Positions 1-5,064 of a DNA stretch of 7,630 nucleotides are shown in pieces. Every line of letters starts with the position of its first letter. Positions within the stretch are counted from its first letter, which is position 1. The DNA comes from Methanosarcina sp. (GTDB lineage: Archaea; Halobacteriota; Methanosarcinia; Methanosarcinales; Methanosarcinaceae): assembly GCA_017883485.1 (NCBI GenBank), contig JADGNM010000115.1:1-7630 (forward strand). Reading direction: 5' to 3'. Made by a program: the position numbers and the translations under genes. The notes below the pieces were generated by a model, which saw nothing but the letters and a program-made list of their open reading frames with translations, did not search any database and was not told the DNA's origin.

Positions 1-55
1 GGAACTAGGGGCAGAGCTTAGGGACTCGCTTTCACAAGAAAGGGGAATGAACTAA
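1..55 (+). CDS. TnpB C-terminal end (partial, IS200/IS605 family, IS1341-like)
   Basis: In the frame starting at base 2 the sequence reads 17 residues, ELGAELRDSLSQERGMN, then TAA at 53-55. The SLxQE-like tail just before an IS right-end hairpin is typical of TnpB proteins of IS1341-type elements. TnpB is an RNA-guided DNA nuclease encoded by these elements. Only the extreme C-terminus is visible, so it cannot be said whether the gene upstream is intact. The call rests on position (stop codon five bases before the hairpin arm) together with the downstream right-end signature, rather than on any catalytic motif. Confidence 0.66.
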   Translation, partial: ELGAELRDSLSQERGMN

Positions 56-96
56 GAAGCCCCTTCCTCGCCATCCGGCAGGGAGGGGTAGTTCAC
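46..96 (+). mobile_element. Right end of IS200/IS605-type element, with hairpin
   Basis: A hairpin follows the putative tnpB stop. The arms are 60-68 (CCCCTTCCT) and 80-88 (AGGGAGGGG), nine pairs with one G-T wobble, around an 11-base loop. It is preceded by GAACTAAGAAG and followed by TAGTTCAC ending at 96. The layout AAG-CCCC...GGGG-TAGTTCAC after a tnpB stop is the usual right end of IS1341-like elements. In this family the right end is also the scaffold of the omega (reRNA) guide RNA that TnpB uses. The exact boundary at 96 is inferred from the family pattern, because no second copy is available for comparison. Confidence 0.65.
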
Positions 97-136
97 AAAT
101 ATCCTTTTCAGCTTGGGAAGTCGTTAAAACCACTAC

Positions 137-172
137 AGGTATATTTTTAAGGCAAATCTTTTAAACTATAAT
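137..172 (+). promoter_or_regulatory. Candidate archaeal promoter of the ADP-ribosylglycohydrolase gene
   Basis: Two A/T-rich stretches, GGTATATTTTTAAG (139-152) and TTTTAAACTATAA (159-171), resemble archaeal box A/TATA elements. Either would place transcription start tens of bases before the ATG at 246. The spacer between the IS end and the gene is AT-rich and contains no other gene. No experimental or comparative support is visible, so this is tentative. Confidence 0.25.
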
Positions 173-245
173 TCTTCCTCACTATTATTTTTCCTCATTG
201 TTGTTGGGGGATTTTCGTGCGATAGTTTTTCTTTGATACGCATTT

Positions 246-1250
246 ATGATTAATAAAAGCCGGAATCAAAAGAAGCATAGGATTGAAACAATGATAACAA
301 GAAACCTGCCGGATACTTTGGATATAGAAAAAAAACTTCGCGGCTACCTCTTCAGCATCGCCTGCGGAGATGCCCTGGGGAGTCCTGTAGAACACCTTAC
401 CCTTGAGCAGATTAAAGAAAAGTATGGGGAGAAGGGGATTCTTGAGGTCCCGCGTGATTCTCTCTGGACTGATGATACTCAGTTGATGCTTGTAATTGCA
501 AGAGGTGCATTACGGGGGGCAGAATTTGAACTTCCGGAGCTTATGGACTATATAGCAGAAGAACTTGTTCTCTGGCTGGATGAGCCTGACCTCGGAGCAG
601 GACCCACTTCCAGAGGTGCAGCCCTGAGGCTGAAGGAAGGAATTCACTGGAGCAGGTCCGGGATTGTGTCCAAAACATGCGGAAGCCTCATGCGGGTTGG
701 AATTCTGGGCTTCATTTACCGGAATAAACCTGAAAAACTGGTTAAAGCTGCCCTGCTTTCAGGCAGAATTACTCACCTGCATCCGGTCTCGGATGCGGCA
801 TCAATTGCAGGTGCATATGCAGTGAAACTGGCTCTTGACGGTTTAGAACCTGGAGAGATGTATAAGCCTCTTCTTAATGTAACTGAAGGAATTTCTCAGG
901 AATTCACCGATGCTCTTAAGAAATCTTACGAAATAGCTCATTCCGGCATGGAAGACGAAGATGCGCTAAAGGAATTAGGGCAGGGCTGGTATGCGGATGA
1001 GACATTTGCCCTTGCATACTTCTGCACCTTGCGTTATCCGAATGACTATAAAAAAGCGGTGCAAACTGCAGTGAACATTACAGGAGATTCAGATTCCGTG
1101 GGAAGTGTTGCAGGGGGTATCCTTGGAGCCAAGCTGGGAATCGAGGCAATACCTGTCTCCTGGATTGAAGCCCTTAAGGAAAAGGAAAAGCTGGAGGAAA
1201 TCGTTTTGCCTCTGCTTGAGAAGTATTTTCAGGTCTCAGGAAACAAGTAG
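246..1250 (+). CDS. ADP-ribosylglycohydrolase (ARH/DraG family)
   Basis: The 334-residue protein matches the ADP-ribosylglycohydrolase fold from end to end. It has an N-terminal block LRGYLFSIACGDALGSPVE (31-49), the metal-binding WTDDTQ (75-79 region), a CGSLMRVGILG block (145-155, the NGxxMRxxPLG position of the family), THLHP (176-180) and a C-terminal GDSDSVGSVAGGILGAKLG (280-298), which corresponds to the second metal-binding DxDxxG motif. Family members use two Mg2+ or Mn2+ ions to remove ADP-ribose from proteins, nucleic acids or small molecules. The substrate here cannot be predicted, and no nitrogenase or dinitrogenase reductase gene that would point to a DraG role is in the window. 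Neither start has a strong Shine-Dalgarno. An internal ATG at 291 (MITRNLPDTL) is a plausible alternative that drops a basic 15-residue leader. The stop is TAG. A cytoplasmic location is expected because no signal peptide is seen. Confidence 0.9.
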   Translation: MINKSRNQKKHRIETMITRNLPDTLDIEKKLRGYLFSIACGDALGSPVEHLTLEQIKEKYGEKGILEVPRDSLWTDDTQLMLVIARGALRGAEFELPELMDYIAEELVLWLDEPDLGAGPTSRGAALRLKEGIHWSRSGIVSKTCGSLMRVGILGFIYRNKPEKLVKAALLSGRITHLHPVSDAASIAGAYAVKLALDGLEPGEMYKPLLNVTEGISQEFTDALKKSYEIAHSGMEDEDALKELGQGWYADETFALAYFCTLRYPNDYKKAVQTAVNITGDSDSVGSVAGGILGAKLGIEAIPVSWIEALKEKEKLEEIVLPLLEKYFQVSGNK

Positions 1251-1260
1251 GGTCCAGGCT

Positions 1261-1351
1261 GGGAATAAGGTTAGGTCTTGACAGGAAATATGGTAAAGTC
1301 TTGATAGGGAATAATGTTAGATCTTGAAGGGAATAGTGTAAGGTCTTGAGA
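1261..1351 (+). repeat. Tandem repeat, four imperfect 22-23 bp units
   Basis: Four consecutive units occupy 1261-1283, 1284-1306, 1307-1328 and 1329-1351. Each begins GGGAATA or a close variant and ends with (A/G)GTCTTGA or a close variant. There are no unique spacers, so this is a tandem array and not a CRISPR. The array fills almost the whole gap between the ADP-ribosylglycohydrolase stop and the next start codon. The last unit contains AAGGT at 1340-1344, a possible weak ribosome binding site six bases before the ATG at 1351. Confidence 0.85.
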
Positions 1352-1788
1352 TGGATTTATCCGAAAAAGGCGTTTACTGCTTAATATTCGAAAATCAAGC
1401 TTGCAGGCTGGAGATAGGGGGAAAAGGGGAGTTCTCGTTTCCTGCAGGTTTCCATATCTACGTAGGTTCAGCTCTTGGGCCGGGGGGCCTGAAAAGGGTA
1501 ACTAGGCATATCAACCTTTCCAGGAGTAAAGATAGGAAACCCAGATGGCATGTAGATTATATTAACCTGAATCCTTCTTTCAGGCTTATTTCAGCATTTT
1601 GTGCCAGTACTTCAGCTGCGCTTGAATGTACACTTGCAAGCAGGATCGGAGGAGATTTAGTGCCTGGCTTCGGGTGCACAGATTGCAAGTGCATTTCTCA
1701 TCTTTTTTACAGGAAAAAAAGTCCTCTTCCGGAGATTACTGAAGCTTTTGAAGCTCTCAAGCTTTCGAGCTTTATGCTTGAACTCTGA
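1351..1788 (+). CDS. DUF123 / GIY-YIG-like (Uri superfamily) protein
   Basis: The 145-residue protein resembles the DUF123 family, which is related to GIY-YIG nucleases and is sometimes found fused to endonuclease III-type DNA glycosylases. Motifs visible are KGVYCLIF (6-13), FPAGFHIYVGSALGPGGL (30-47, the YVGSA block equivalent to the YIG half of GIY-YIG), KPRWHVDY (63-70), a Glu at 92 in ALECTLAS, and GFGCTDCKCISHLFY (106-120) with a Cys cluster ending in SHLFY. Length is normal for a stand-alone family member. A nuclease or DNA-repair role is inferred from the fold and is not demonstrated. The ATG at 1351 is the only standard start near the N-terminus, since an in-frame TAA lies at 1339-1341. 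Upstream is the tandem repeat rather than a clean promoter, so it may be co-transcribed with the gene before it, 100 bases away. Confidence 0.85.
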   Translation: MDLSEKGVYCLIFENQACRLEIGGKGEFSFPAGFHIYVGSALGPGGLKRVTRHINLSRSKDRKPRWHVDYINLNPSFRLISAFCASTSAALECTLASRIGGDLVPGFGCTDCKCISHLFYRKKSPLPEITEAFEALKLSSFMLEL

Positions 1789-1884
1789 ACTTCAAATGTT
1801 TCTTCACTTTTCTCCTTTTTCCTCTTCCTTCTGTTGACATTGACAGAAAAACTTTAACAGGAGAGGCTAAAGTAAAAAAGATTT

Positions 1885-1926
1885 TATCTAAGTTATCAAA
1901 ATATCTAAGTTAAAAACAGCTAAGTT
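1885..1926 (+). repeat. Three CTAAGTT direct repeats upstream of the ACT-MBL gene
   Basis: CTAAGTT occurs at 1888-1894, 1905-1911 and 1920-1926, spaced 17 and 15 bases start to start. The first two copies share the longer TATCTAAGTTA. All are followed by an A-rich stretch. They sit 50-90 bases before the start codon at 1976, in an otherwise AT-rich 180-base spacer. They could be an operator or simply AT-rich slippage. Confidence 0.4.
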
Positions 1927-1964
1927 CAAAACATTTGGTTATTGAAAATCGGGTTGTTTGATCT

Positions 1965-1968
1965 GGAG
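1965..1968 (+). promoter_or_regulatory. Ribosome binding site that fixes the ACT-MBL start at 1976
   Basis: GGAG at 1965-1968 lies seven bases before ATG 1976. It lies downstream of the alternative in-frame TTG at 1958, so it supports the ATG. The protein then begins MKQFSFIACMPDRPGAL, the normal beginning of an ACT domain. Confidence 0.6.
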
Positions 1969-1975
1969 ATCTATA

Positions 1976-3334
1976 ATGAAACAATTCTCTTTTATCGCCT
2001 GCATGCCTGACAGGCCCGGAGCACTGCACAGGGCAGCCGAGATAATTAAGCGGTATGAAGGAAACATTAACAGGATTCAATATGACCGCAGGATCGATAG
2101 GTATATCGTTTTTTTTGAGGTGACTGCTGTTCCGGAGGCTTATGATAGAATTCGCGATGAGCTGGAGAAGATAGGTTATCTGCAAACTTCCCTGCAGCCT
2201 GTAGCTTTCCTGAAATTCCATCTTTACCTTCCGAACTGTCCGGGGGCTTTATTTGATTTCCTGAATTACATTACTTCATCGGGAGCAAATATCACTTACC
2301 TTGATTTTGATGAACGAGGGCAGCACCCTGAAAGGCTTGTAGTAGGTCTTAATATCGAAAATACCAGTCTGATAGATGCTCTTCTAAACCAGCTCAAGTC
2401 CAGGTACAGACTTGAGATCCTCGAATATGATACGACCGGGGAGAAACTTGACGATACGGTATTTTATCTTCGCTTAGCTCAGAAATTAAGGTCTTTTATC
2501 GGAAGTGCGGAGGACGAATTTTTGATGAGGTTCCTGCACGATATTAATCATATTGCCCAGGAGCTCTCAAATCTCAGGAAAGACCCGGTTGAGGTTTTTG
2601 AAAATATCCTGAAAGTAGGAGACTGCCTGAACCGGACTACCGGAGAGAATTTTTTTGCTGATGTGCAGAGGGTCAAAATAAGTGACGGTATTGAGCTCTT
2701 TTGTTTTCAGCTTCCCTGCGGCGGGAATATCTACCTTTTCGATACCATATGTGAAAGGGTAATGATCGACACAGGTTATGGAATCTATTATCAGGATGTT
2801 GTGAATATGCTCCAGCACTATGGGCTTGGGGATTTAGGCCGGCTCAAAAGGATCTACATTACTCATGCCGATGCCGATCACTGTGGAGCTGCAGGCTATT
2901 TTTCTGCTCCTTCCTACCTTAATCGGGAGACTCTCCTGATCACTCGGGAAACCAGCAGAGCTTATGGGTCCAGCAGTCAGGGTTGCATTCTCGAAGAGGT
3001 TTATACTAAAATAATTAACCTTTTTTCCAGGTTCAACCCCCCTTCAAATGTAATACTCTTCCCCGAAATCTCTCAGGCAGAGAAAATAATCGAAAAAAGA
3101 GGTTCATTTCCTGTCGTTGCCCTATTCAGGATAGGAGACCTGAATTTTGAAGCCCTCCAGGGATTGGGAGGACATATGCATGGAGAAATCCTCTACATCT
3201 GTCCCGAAGAGGGGCTTATCTTTCCTGAAGACGCATTGATCAATTTCAAAAGCTTAAGCCCCGATAGAACGGAATATAATGTTCTGGCTGACTATCTCAT
3301 GACATCTGTTAATGTTGACAGCAGGCTTGCCTGA
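1976..3334 (+). CDS. Tandem ACT domain / metallo-beta-lactamase-fold protein, interrupted by in-frame TGA
   Basis: As read, the product has 452 residues. Residues 1-75 and about 79-155 are two ACT domains, each with the [D/N]xPGAL turn (PDRPGAL 11-17, PNCPGAL 86-92) that forms small-ligand sites, usually for amino acids. A helical linker follows, then a metallo-beta-lactamase-fold domain from about 232. Its metal motifs are THADADHCGAAG (296-307, an HxDxDH variant of HxHxDH), GGHMHGE (398-404) and FPEDA (416-420, with Asp 419). The family's closing G-H-G motif is missing from this reading but present in the same frame after the TGA at 3332-3334, as residues 482-484. The gene therefore appears to be a roughly 520-residue gene cut at codon 453. 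A ligand-regulated hydrolase or oxidoreductase is inferred; the substrate is unknown. The gene stands alone, with no close plus-strand neighbour. Confidence 0.8.
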   Translation: MKQFSFIACMPDRPGALHRAAEIIKRYEGNINRIQYDRRIDRYIVFFEVTAVPEAYDRIRDELEKIGYLQTSLQPVAFLKFHLYLPNCPGALFDFLNYITSSGANITYLDFDERGQHPERLVVGLNIENTSLIDALLNQLKSRYRLEILEYDTTGEKLDDTVFYLRLAQKLRSFIGSAEDEFLMRFLHDINHIAQELSNLRKDPVEVFENILKVGDCLNRTTGENFFADVQRVKISDGIELFCFQLPCGGNIYLFDTICERVMIDTGYGIYYQDVVNMLQHYGLGDLGRLKRIYITHADADHCGAAGYFSAPSYLNRETLLITRETSRAYGSSSQGCILEEVYTKIINLFSRFNPPSNVILFPEISQAEKIIEKRGSFPVVALFRIGDLNFEALQGLGGHMHGEILYICPEEGLIFPEDALINFKSLSPDRTEYNVLADYLMTSVNVDSRLA

Positions 3335-3541
3335 GAAGAGCGAAATGCACTCATTTCCCTCATTTCCGAGATTGATGAAAAGCTCGTCGAAAAAGGCAAA
3401 CGATGCTTAATCTGCTGCGGACATGGTTCGATATCCGTACTTGAAAATGGGAAGCTTGTCGAATATCCCGGTTCCGAGAGGTATACAACAAGAAAAAAAA
3501 TCGATTCCTCTTCAATGGGAGATTTGTGTAAGGAGAATTAA
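3335..3541 (+). pseudogene. C-terminal remainder of the ACT-MBL gene after the in-frame TGA
   Basis: Reading on in the same frame after TGA 3332-3334 gives 68 codons ending at TAA 3539-3541. Codon use is ordinary and there is no frameshift. The text begins EERNALISLISEIDEKLVEK, a plausible amphipathic helix. It then gives RCLICCGHGSISVLENGKL, with the Gly-His-Gly that ends metallo-beta-lactamase domains and usually supplies a metal ligand (His codon 3422-3424). This fits a single ancestral gene with one nonsense change, such as CGA (Arg) to TGA in the context RLA-x-EER. A sequencing error could produce the same pattern. Selenocysteine is unlikely, because Methanosarcina is not known to make it and no SECIS-like structure was seen. 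Confidence 0.75.
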
Positions 3542-3588
3542 CTGTAAGTAAAAGTTAATAGTATTTTAAAAGCCAGACGATTATAAAA

Positions 3589-3594
3589 GGAGGT
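3589..3594 (+). promoter_or_regulatory. Strong Shine-Dalgarno without a standard start codon
   Basis: GGAGGT preceded by AAAA is close to a perfect anti-16S match. No ATG, GTG or TTG follows within usual spacing. An ATA at 3599 opens a frame reading LKKIGISELANNFK, which passes ATG 3644 and runs into the antisense of tRNA-Leu. This may be the remnant of a gene whose ATG became ATA. It may also be a chance match. Confidence 0.35.
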
Positions 3595-3778
3595 AAATAT
3601 ATTAAAGAAAATAGGGATTTCGGAACTTGCAAACAATTTTAAAATGAGGGATCTATTCTCCTCCTCTTCCTCCAAAACCCTGGCTGCTTTCTCCATGCGA
3701 GGGGCTGCCTTTGAAAAAAATGAGATTACTTTTGACAAAAGTTTGCAAAATATTAAATGTGCAAAACTCGATGAATCA

Positions 3779-3805
3779 TCTTCAATAAGAATTTTTAATA
3801 AAAGA
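3779..3805 (-). terminator. Weak T-rich termination region after tRNA-Leu
   Basis: Read on the minus strand, the bases right after the tRNA-Leu 3' end are TCTTTTATTAAAAATTCTTA. Archaeal termination depends on such T-rich runs rather than on a stem-loop. A clearer run of seven T's lies further on, around 3714-3720. Confidence 0.35.
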
Positions 3806-3890
3806 TGCGAGGGGTGCGATTCGAACGCACGAATTCCTACGAAAATGGGTCCTAAGCCCATCGCCTTTGACCTGGCTGGGCAACCCTCGC
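3806..3890 (-). tRNA. tRNA-Leu (anticodon UAG)
   Basis: The minus strand folds as an 85-base class II tRNA. The acceptor stem GCGAGGG/CCCTCGC is perfectly paired, with discriminator A at 3806. The anticodon arm ATGGG-CTTAGGA-CCCAT places anticodon TAG at 3854-3852. A long variable arm follows, and the T arm is GTGCG-TTCGAAT-CGCAC. The long variable arm and discriminator A agree with Leu identity, reading CUA and related codons. CCA is not encoded, so it must be added after transcription, as is common in archaea. No intron is visible. It lies 68 bases downstream of tRNA-Gly on the same strand with no obvious promoter of its own, so the two probably share a transcript. Confidence 0.95.
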
Positions 3891-3958
3891 ACTGATGTTC
3901 TGTTGTATCTAATAAAAAGAATAAAAATGAGTGTATATCTTTCTTTATAAGATTTAAA

Positions 3959-4030
3959 TGCGCCGACCGGGATTCGAACCCGGGTTTTGGGCTTGGAAGG
4001 CCCAAGTCATAGCCGCTAGACCATCAACGC
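3959..4030 (-). tRNA. tRNA-Gly (anticodon UCC)
   Basis: The minus strand folds as a 72-base tRNA. The acceptor stem GCGTTGA/TCGGCGC has two adjacent G-U wobbles at pairs 4-69 and 5-68, with discriminator A at 3959. The D arm contains GGTCTAGCGGC. The anticodon arm TGGGC-CTTCCAA-GCCCA places TCC at 3997-3995, and the T arm is CCGGG-TTCGAAT-CCCGG. It reads GGA and GGG codons. CCA is not encoded and no intron is present. It is the first gene of the probable Gly-Leu tRNA transcript. Confidence 0.95.
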
Positions 4031-4034
4031 ATAA

Positions 4035-4073
4035 TGCAACACATCTAGAGGTATTTGTCACATATAACTTTTT
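4035..4073 (-). promoter_or_regulatory. tRNA promoter (box A and box B)
   Basis: On the minus strand upstream of tRNA-Gly, AAAAAGTTATATG (4073-4061) resembles a BRE plus TATA box. About 25 bases downstream, TGCA (4038-4035) matches the archaeal box B initiation motif, giving a start five to eight bases before the mature tRNA. The GC-rich repeats begin just upstream, so this promoter borders the repeat cluster directly. Confidence 0.6.
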
Positions 4074-4081
4074 CGCTCGCA

Positions 4082-4137
4082 GAGTTTCGCTTCCCGAGTT
4101 TTGCTTCCCGAGTTTTGCTTCCCGAGTTTCGCTTCGG
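4082..4137 (+). repeat. 14-bp tandem repeat, four units
   Basis: Units GAGTTTYGCTTCCC lie at 4082-4095, 4096-4109 and 4110-4123, and a diverged fourth ends GG at 4124-4137. The array forms the left shoulder of the larger palindromic repeat that follows, and probably arose by local expansion of its first segment. Confidence 0.85.
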
Positions 4138-4209
4138 GAGCACGAGGTCCTTTTCGCTACGCTTCGCTTCGCTCAAGAGGACTAACTTCTGAAATTTAGC
4201 CTTTCGTAT
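4119..4209 (+). repeat. Dispersed palindromic repeat, copy A
   Basis: About 90 bases running from CTTCCCGAG through a hairpin to GCCTTTCGTAT. The hairpin arms are GTCCTTTT (4147-4154) and AAGAGGAC (4175-4182), around a loop of CGCTTCG-type repeats. It matches copy B (4218-4307) in direct orientation and the element at 4991-5059 in inverted orientation. Its GC content is well above the AT-rich surroundings. No coding function is seen. Minus-strand open frames here give low-complexity Ser-Glu-Ala-Lys-Arg text. Confidence 0.75.
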
Positions 4210-4217
4210 CAATTGAG

Positions 4218-4307
4218 ACTCCCGAGTCCGCTTTGGCAGCATGTGTCCTTTTAGCTCCGCTTTACTTCGCTCAGGAGACTAACTTATGAAATTTTGCCTT
4301 TAAGTAT
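4218..4307 (+). repeat. Dispersed palindromic repeat, copy B (direct)
   Basis: This copy aligns with copy A over its whole length: ACTCCCGAGT, then GTCCTTTTAGCT, CTTCGCTCAGGAGACTAACTT, ATGAAATTTTGCC-like text and a final TAT. It has several substitutions and a one-base loss in the right hairpin arm (GGAGAC in place of GAGGAC). The two copies lie almost head to tail, which suggests local duplication followed by drift. Confidence 0.7.
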
Positions 4308-4694
4308 TTCTCATGGTTGTGTTTCTCAGTATTATCACCATAAGTGAATGCTTCTGTCGTAGATGTGTTTAATGGCTGAGAAATTAGGTGAACTAAGGGC
4401 CAGGTTTATAGTAACTAATTTTGATAACATACAGCTGTCCACTTCTGAATATAAGATCAGAAACTGTATTTTTTAATCACAATTAAAGGCAGATTTACTG
4501 AGAGATTTTTCCATATTTTATCACCATTTCAAAAATAAATACTGCCTTTTGTTTACGTTCTCCGAAAACATTATATTTAAAAATAATATGAAACCAATAT
4601 TCTAATTGTAGTAAAGAAATTTTTCCCTTAATGCCAGAATTAGATCTAACACTGTAGCGCATATTTTTATATTTTTGCTTTTGCCGGAATTCAT

Positions 4695-4778
4695 TTCTTT
4701 GAGAAGGGACAATATATCAATATATTACATATATTACATAGACACAGGTATTATTAGCTAAATATAGCTCTCAAAGAA
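4695..4778. repeat. 10-bp perfect inverted repeat around a 64-base AT-rich segment
   Basis: TTCTTTGAGA (4695-4704) and TCTCAAAGAA (4769-4778) are exact reverse complements. The segment between them contains repeated ATATTACAT words and a small GCTA-AATA-TAGC dyad at 4757-4768. It could fold in RNA or be the footprint of a lost small insertion. It contains no open frame of note. Confidence 0.4.
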
Positions 4779-4805
4779 GGTCTCTGCTCTTACCTTGCGG
4801 ATTTC

Positions 4806-4836
4806 AAAGTTTCATTTTAAGAAACTTTTTGGTTTT
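4806..4836 (+). terminator. Hairpin followed by T-rich stretch
   Basis: A perfect 8-bp stem, AAAGTTTC (4806-4813) and GAAACTTT (4821-4828), encloses a 7-base loop. It is followed by TTGGTTTT. It looks like a terminator or leader hairpin upstream of the prenyl synthase gene. Archaea rarely need a stem for termination, so it may instead be a leader structure. Confidence 0.35.
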
Positions 4837-4990
4837 AAGTCTGAAGTGCATTGAAATGTTATGCTACTTATGAAATATCAAGAGCTTAACAAAAAGTTAA
4901 TGTAATGATCATACTATACGGAGTTTCAGATTAATTGAAAAAAAATAATGCTTGTACGTGCTATTGGCAGGATTGGAGTCAATTTACATA

Positions 4991-5059
4991 TTAGTCCTCT
5001 TGAGCGAGCGCAGCGAGCGAAAAGGACAGCGTACTCCCGAGGCGCAATTCGGGGAGCAA
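4991..5059 (-). repeat. Dispersed palindromic repeat, inverted copy abutting the prenyl synthase start
   Basis: Read on the minus strand, this segment matches copy A. On the plus strand it runs TTAGTCCTCTTGAGCGA, GAAAAGGAC, CTCCCGAGGCGCAA, TTCGGGGAGCAA. The hairpin arms are GTCCTCTT (4994-5001) and AAAAGGAC (5020-5027). It ends five bases before the ATG at 5065 and supplies the GGGGAG (5051-5056) that could serve as that gene's ribosome binding site. Read in frame from an upstream ATG at 4948, it would give the basic text LERAQRAKRTAYSRGAIRG, which is repeat-derived and not family sequence. Confidence 0.75.
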
Positions 5060-5064
5060 TATGT

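Larger units (their letters stand above)
4308..4947. other. AT-rich region with no convincing gene
   Basis: About 640 bases hold no open frame of useful length on either strand. Visible items are a 34-codon ATG frame at 4372-4476 (starting MAEKLGELRARFIVTN, no ribosome binding site, ending TAA), TATA-like stretches around 4568-4590 and 4666-4678, an inverted repeat TTCTTTGAGA/TCTCAAAGAA (4695-4704 and 4769-4778), and the hairpin at 4806-4828. It is probably a regulatory spacer or decayed DNA upstream of the prenyl synthase gene. Confidence 0.5.

Noticed and set aside
1261..1351. CRISPR array
   Set aside because: Units are directly adjacent with no unique spacers and are imperfect, so this is a plain tandem repeat.
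1910..2818. Minus-strand frames opposite the ACT-MBL gene
   Set aside because: The plus strand has clear ACT and MBL motifs and a ribosome binding site. The minus frames show none.
3332..3334. Selenocysteine at the in-frame TGA
   Set aside because: Methanosarcina is not known to have the selenocysteine pathway, no SECIS-like structure was recognised, and the position is not a catalytic site of the fold.
3538..4005. 155-residue minus-strand open frame and plus-strand frames at 3644-3895 and 3958-4185
   Set aside because: They run through the two tRNA genes in sense or antisense, and their text (for example RRPGFEPGF) is the usual translation of tRNA sequence.
4045..4242. 65-residue minus-strand frame rich in Ser, Glu, Ala, Lys and Arg
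   Set aside because: It is made of the 14-bp and palindromic repeats. Its composition comes from the repeat and there is no ribosome binding site.
4948..5064. N-terminal extension of the prenyl synthase from ATG 4948
   Set aside because: No ribosome binding site precedes 4948. The added residues are mostly translated repeat, and the family N-terminus begins naturally at MDIEDWEE (5065).
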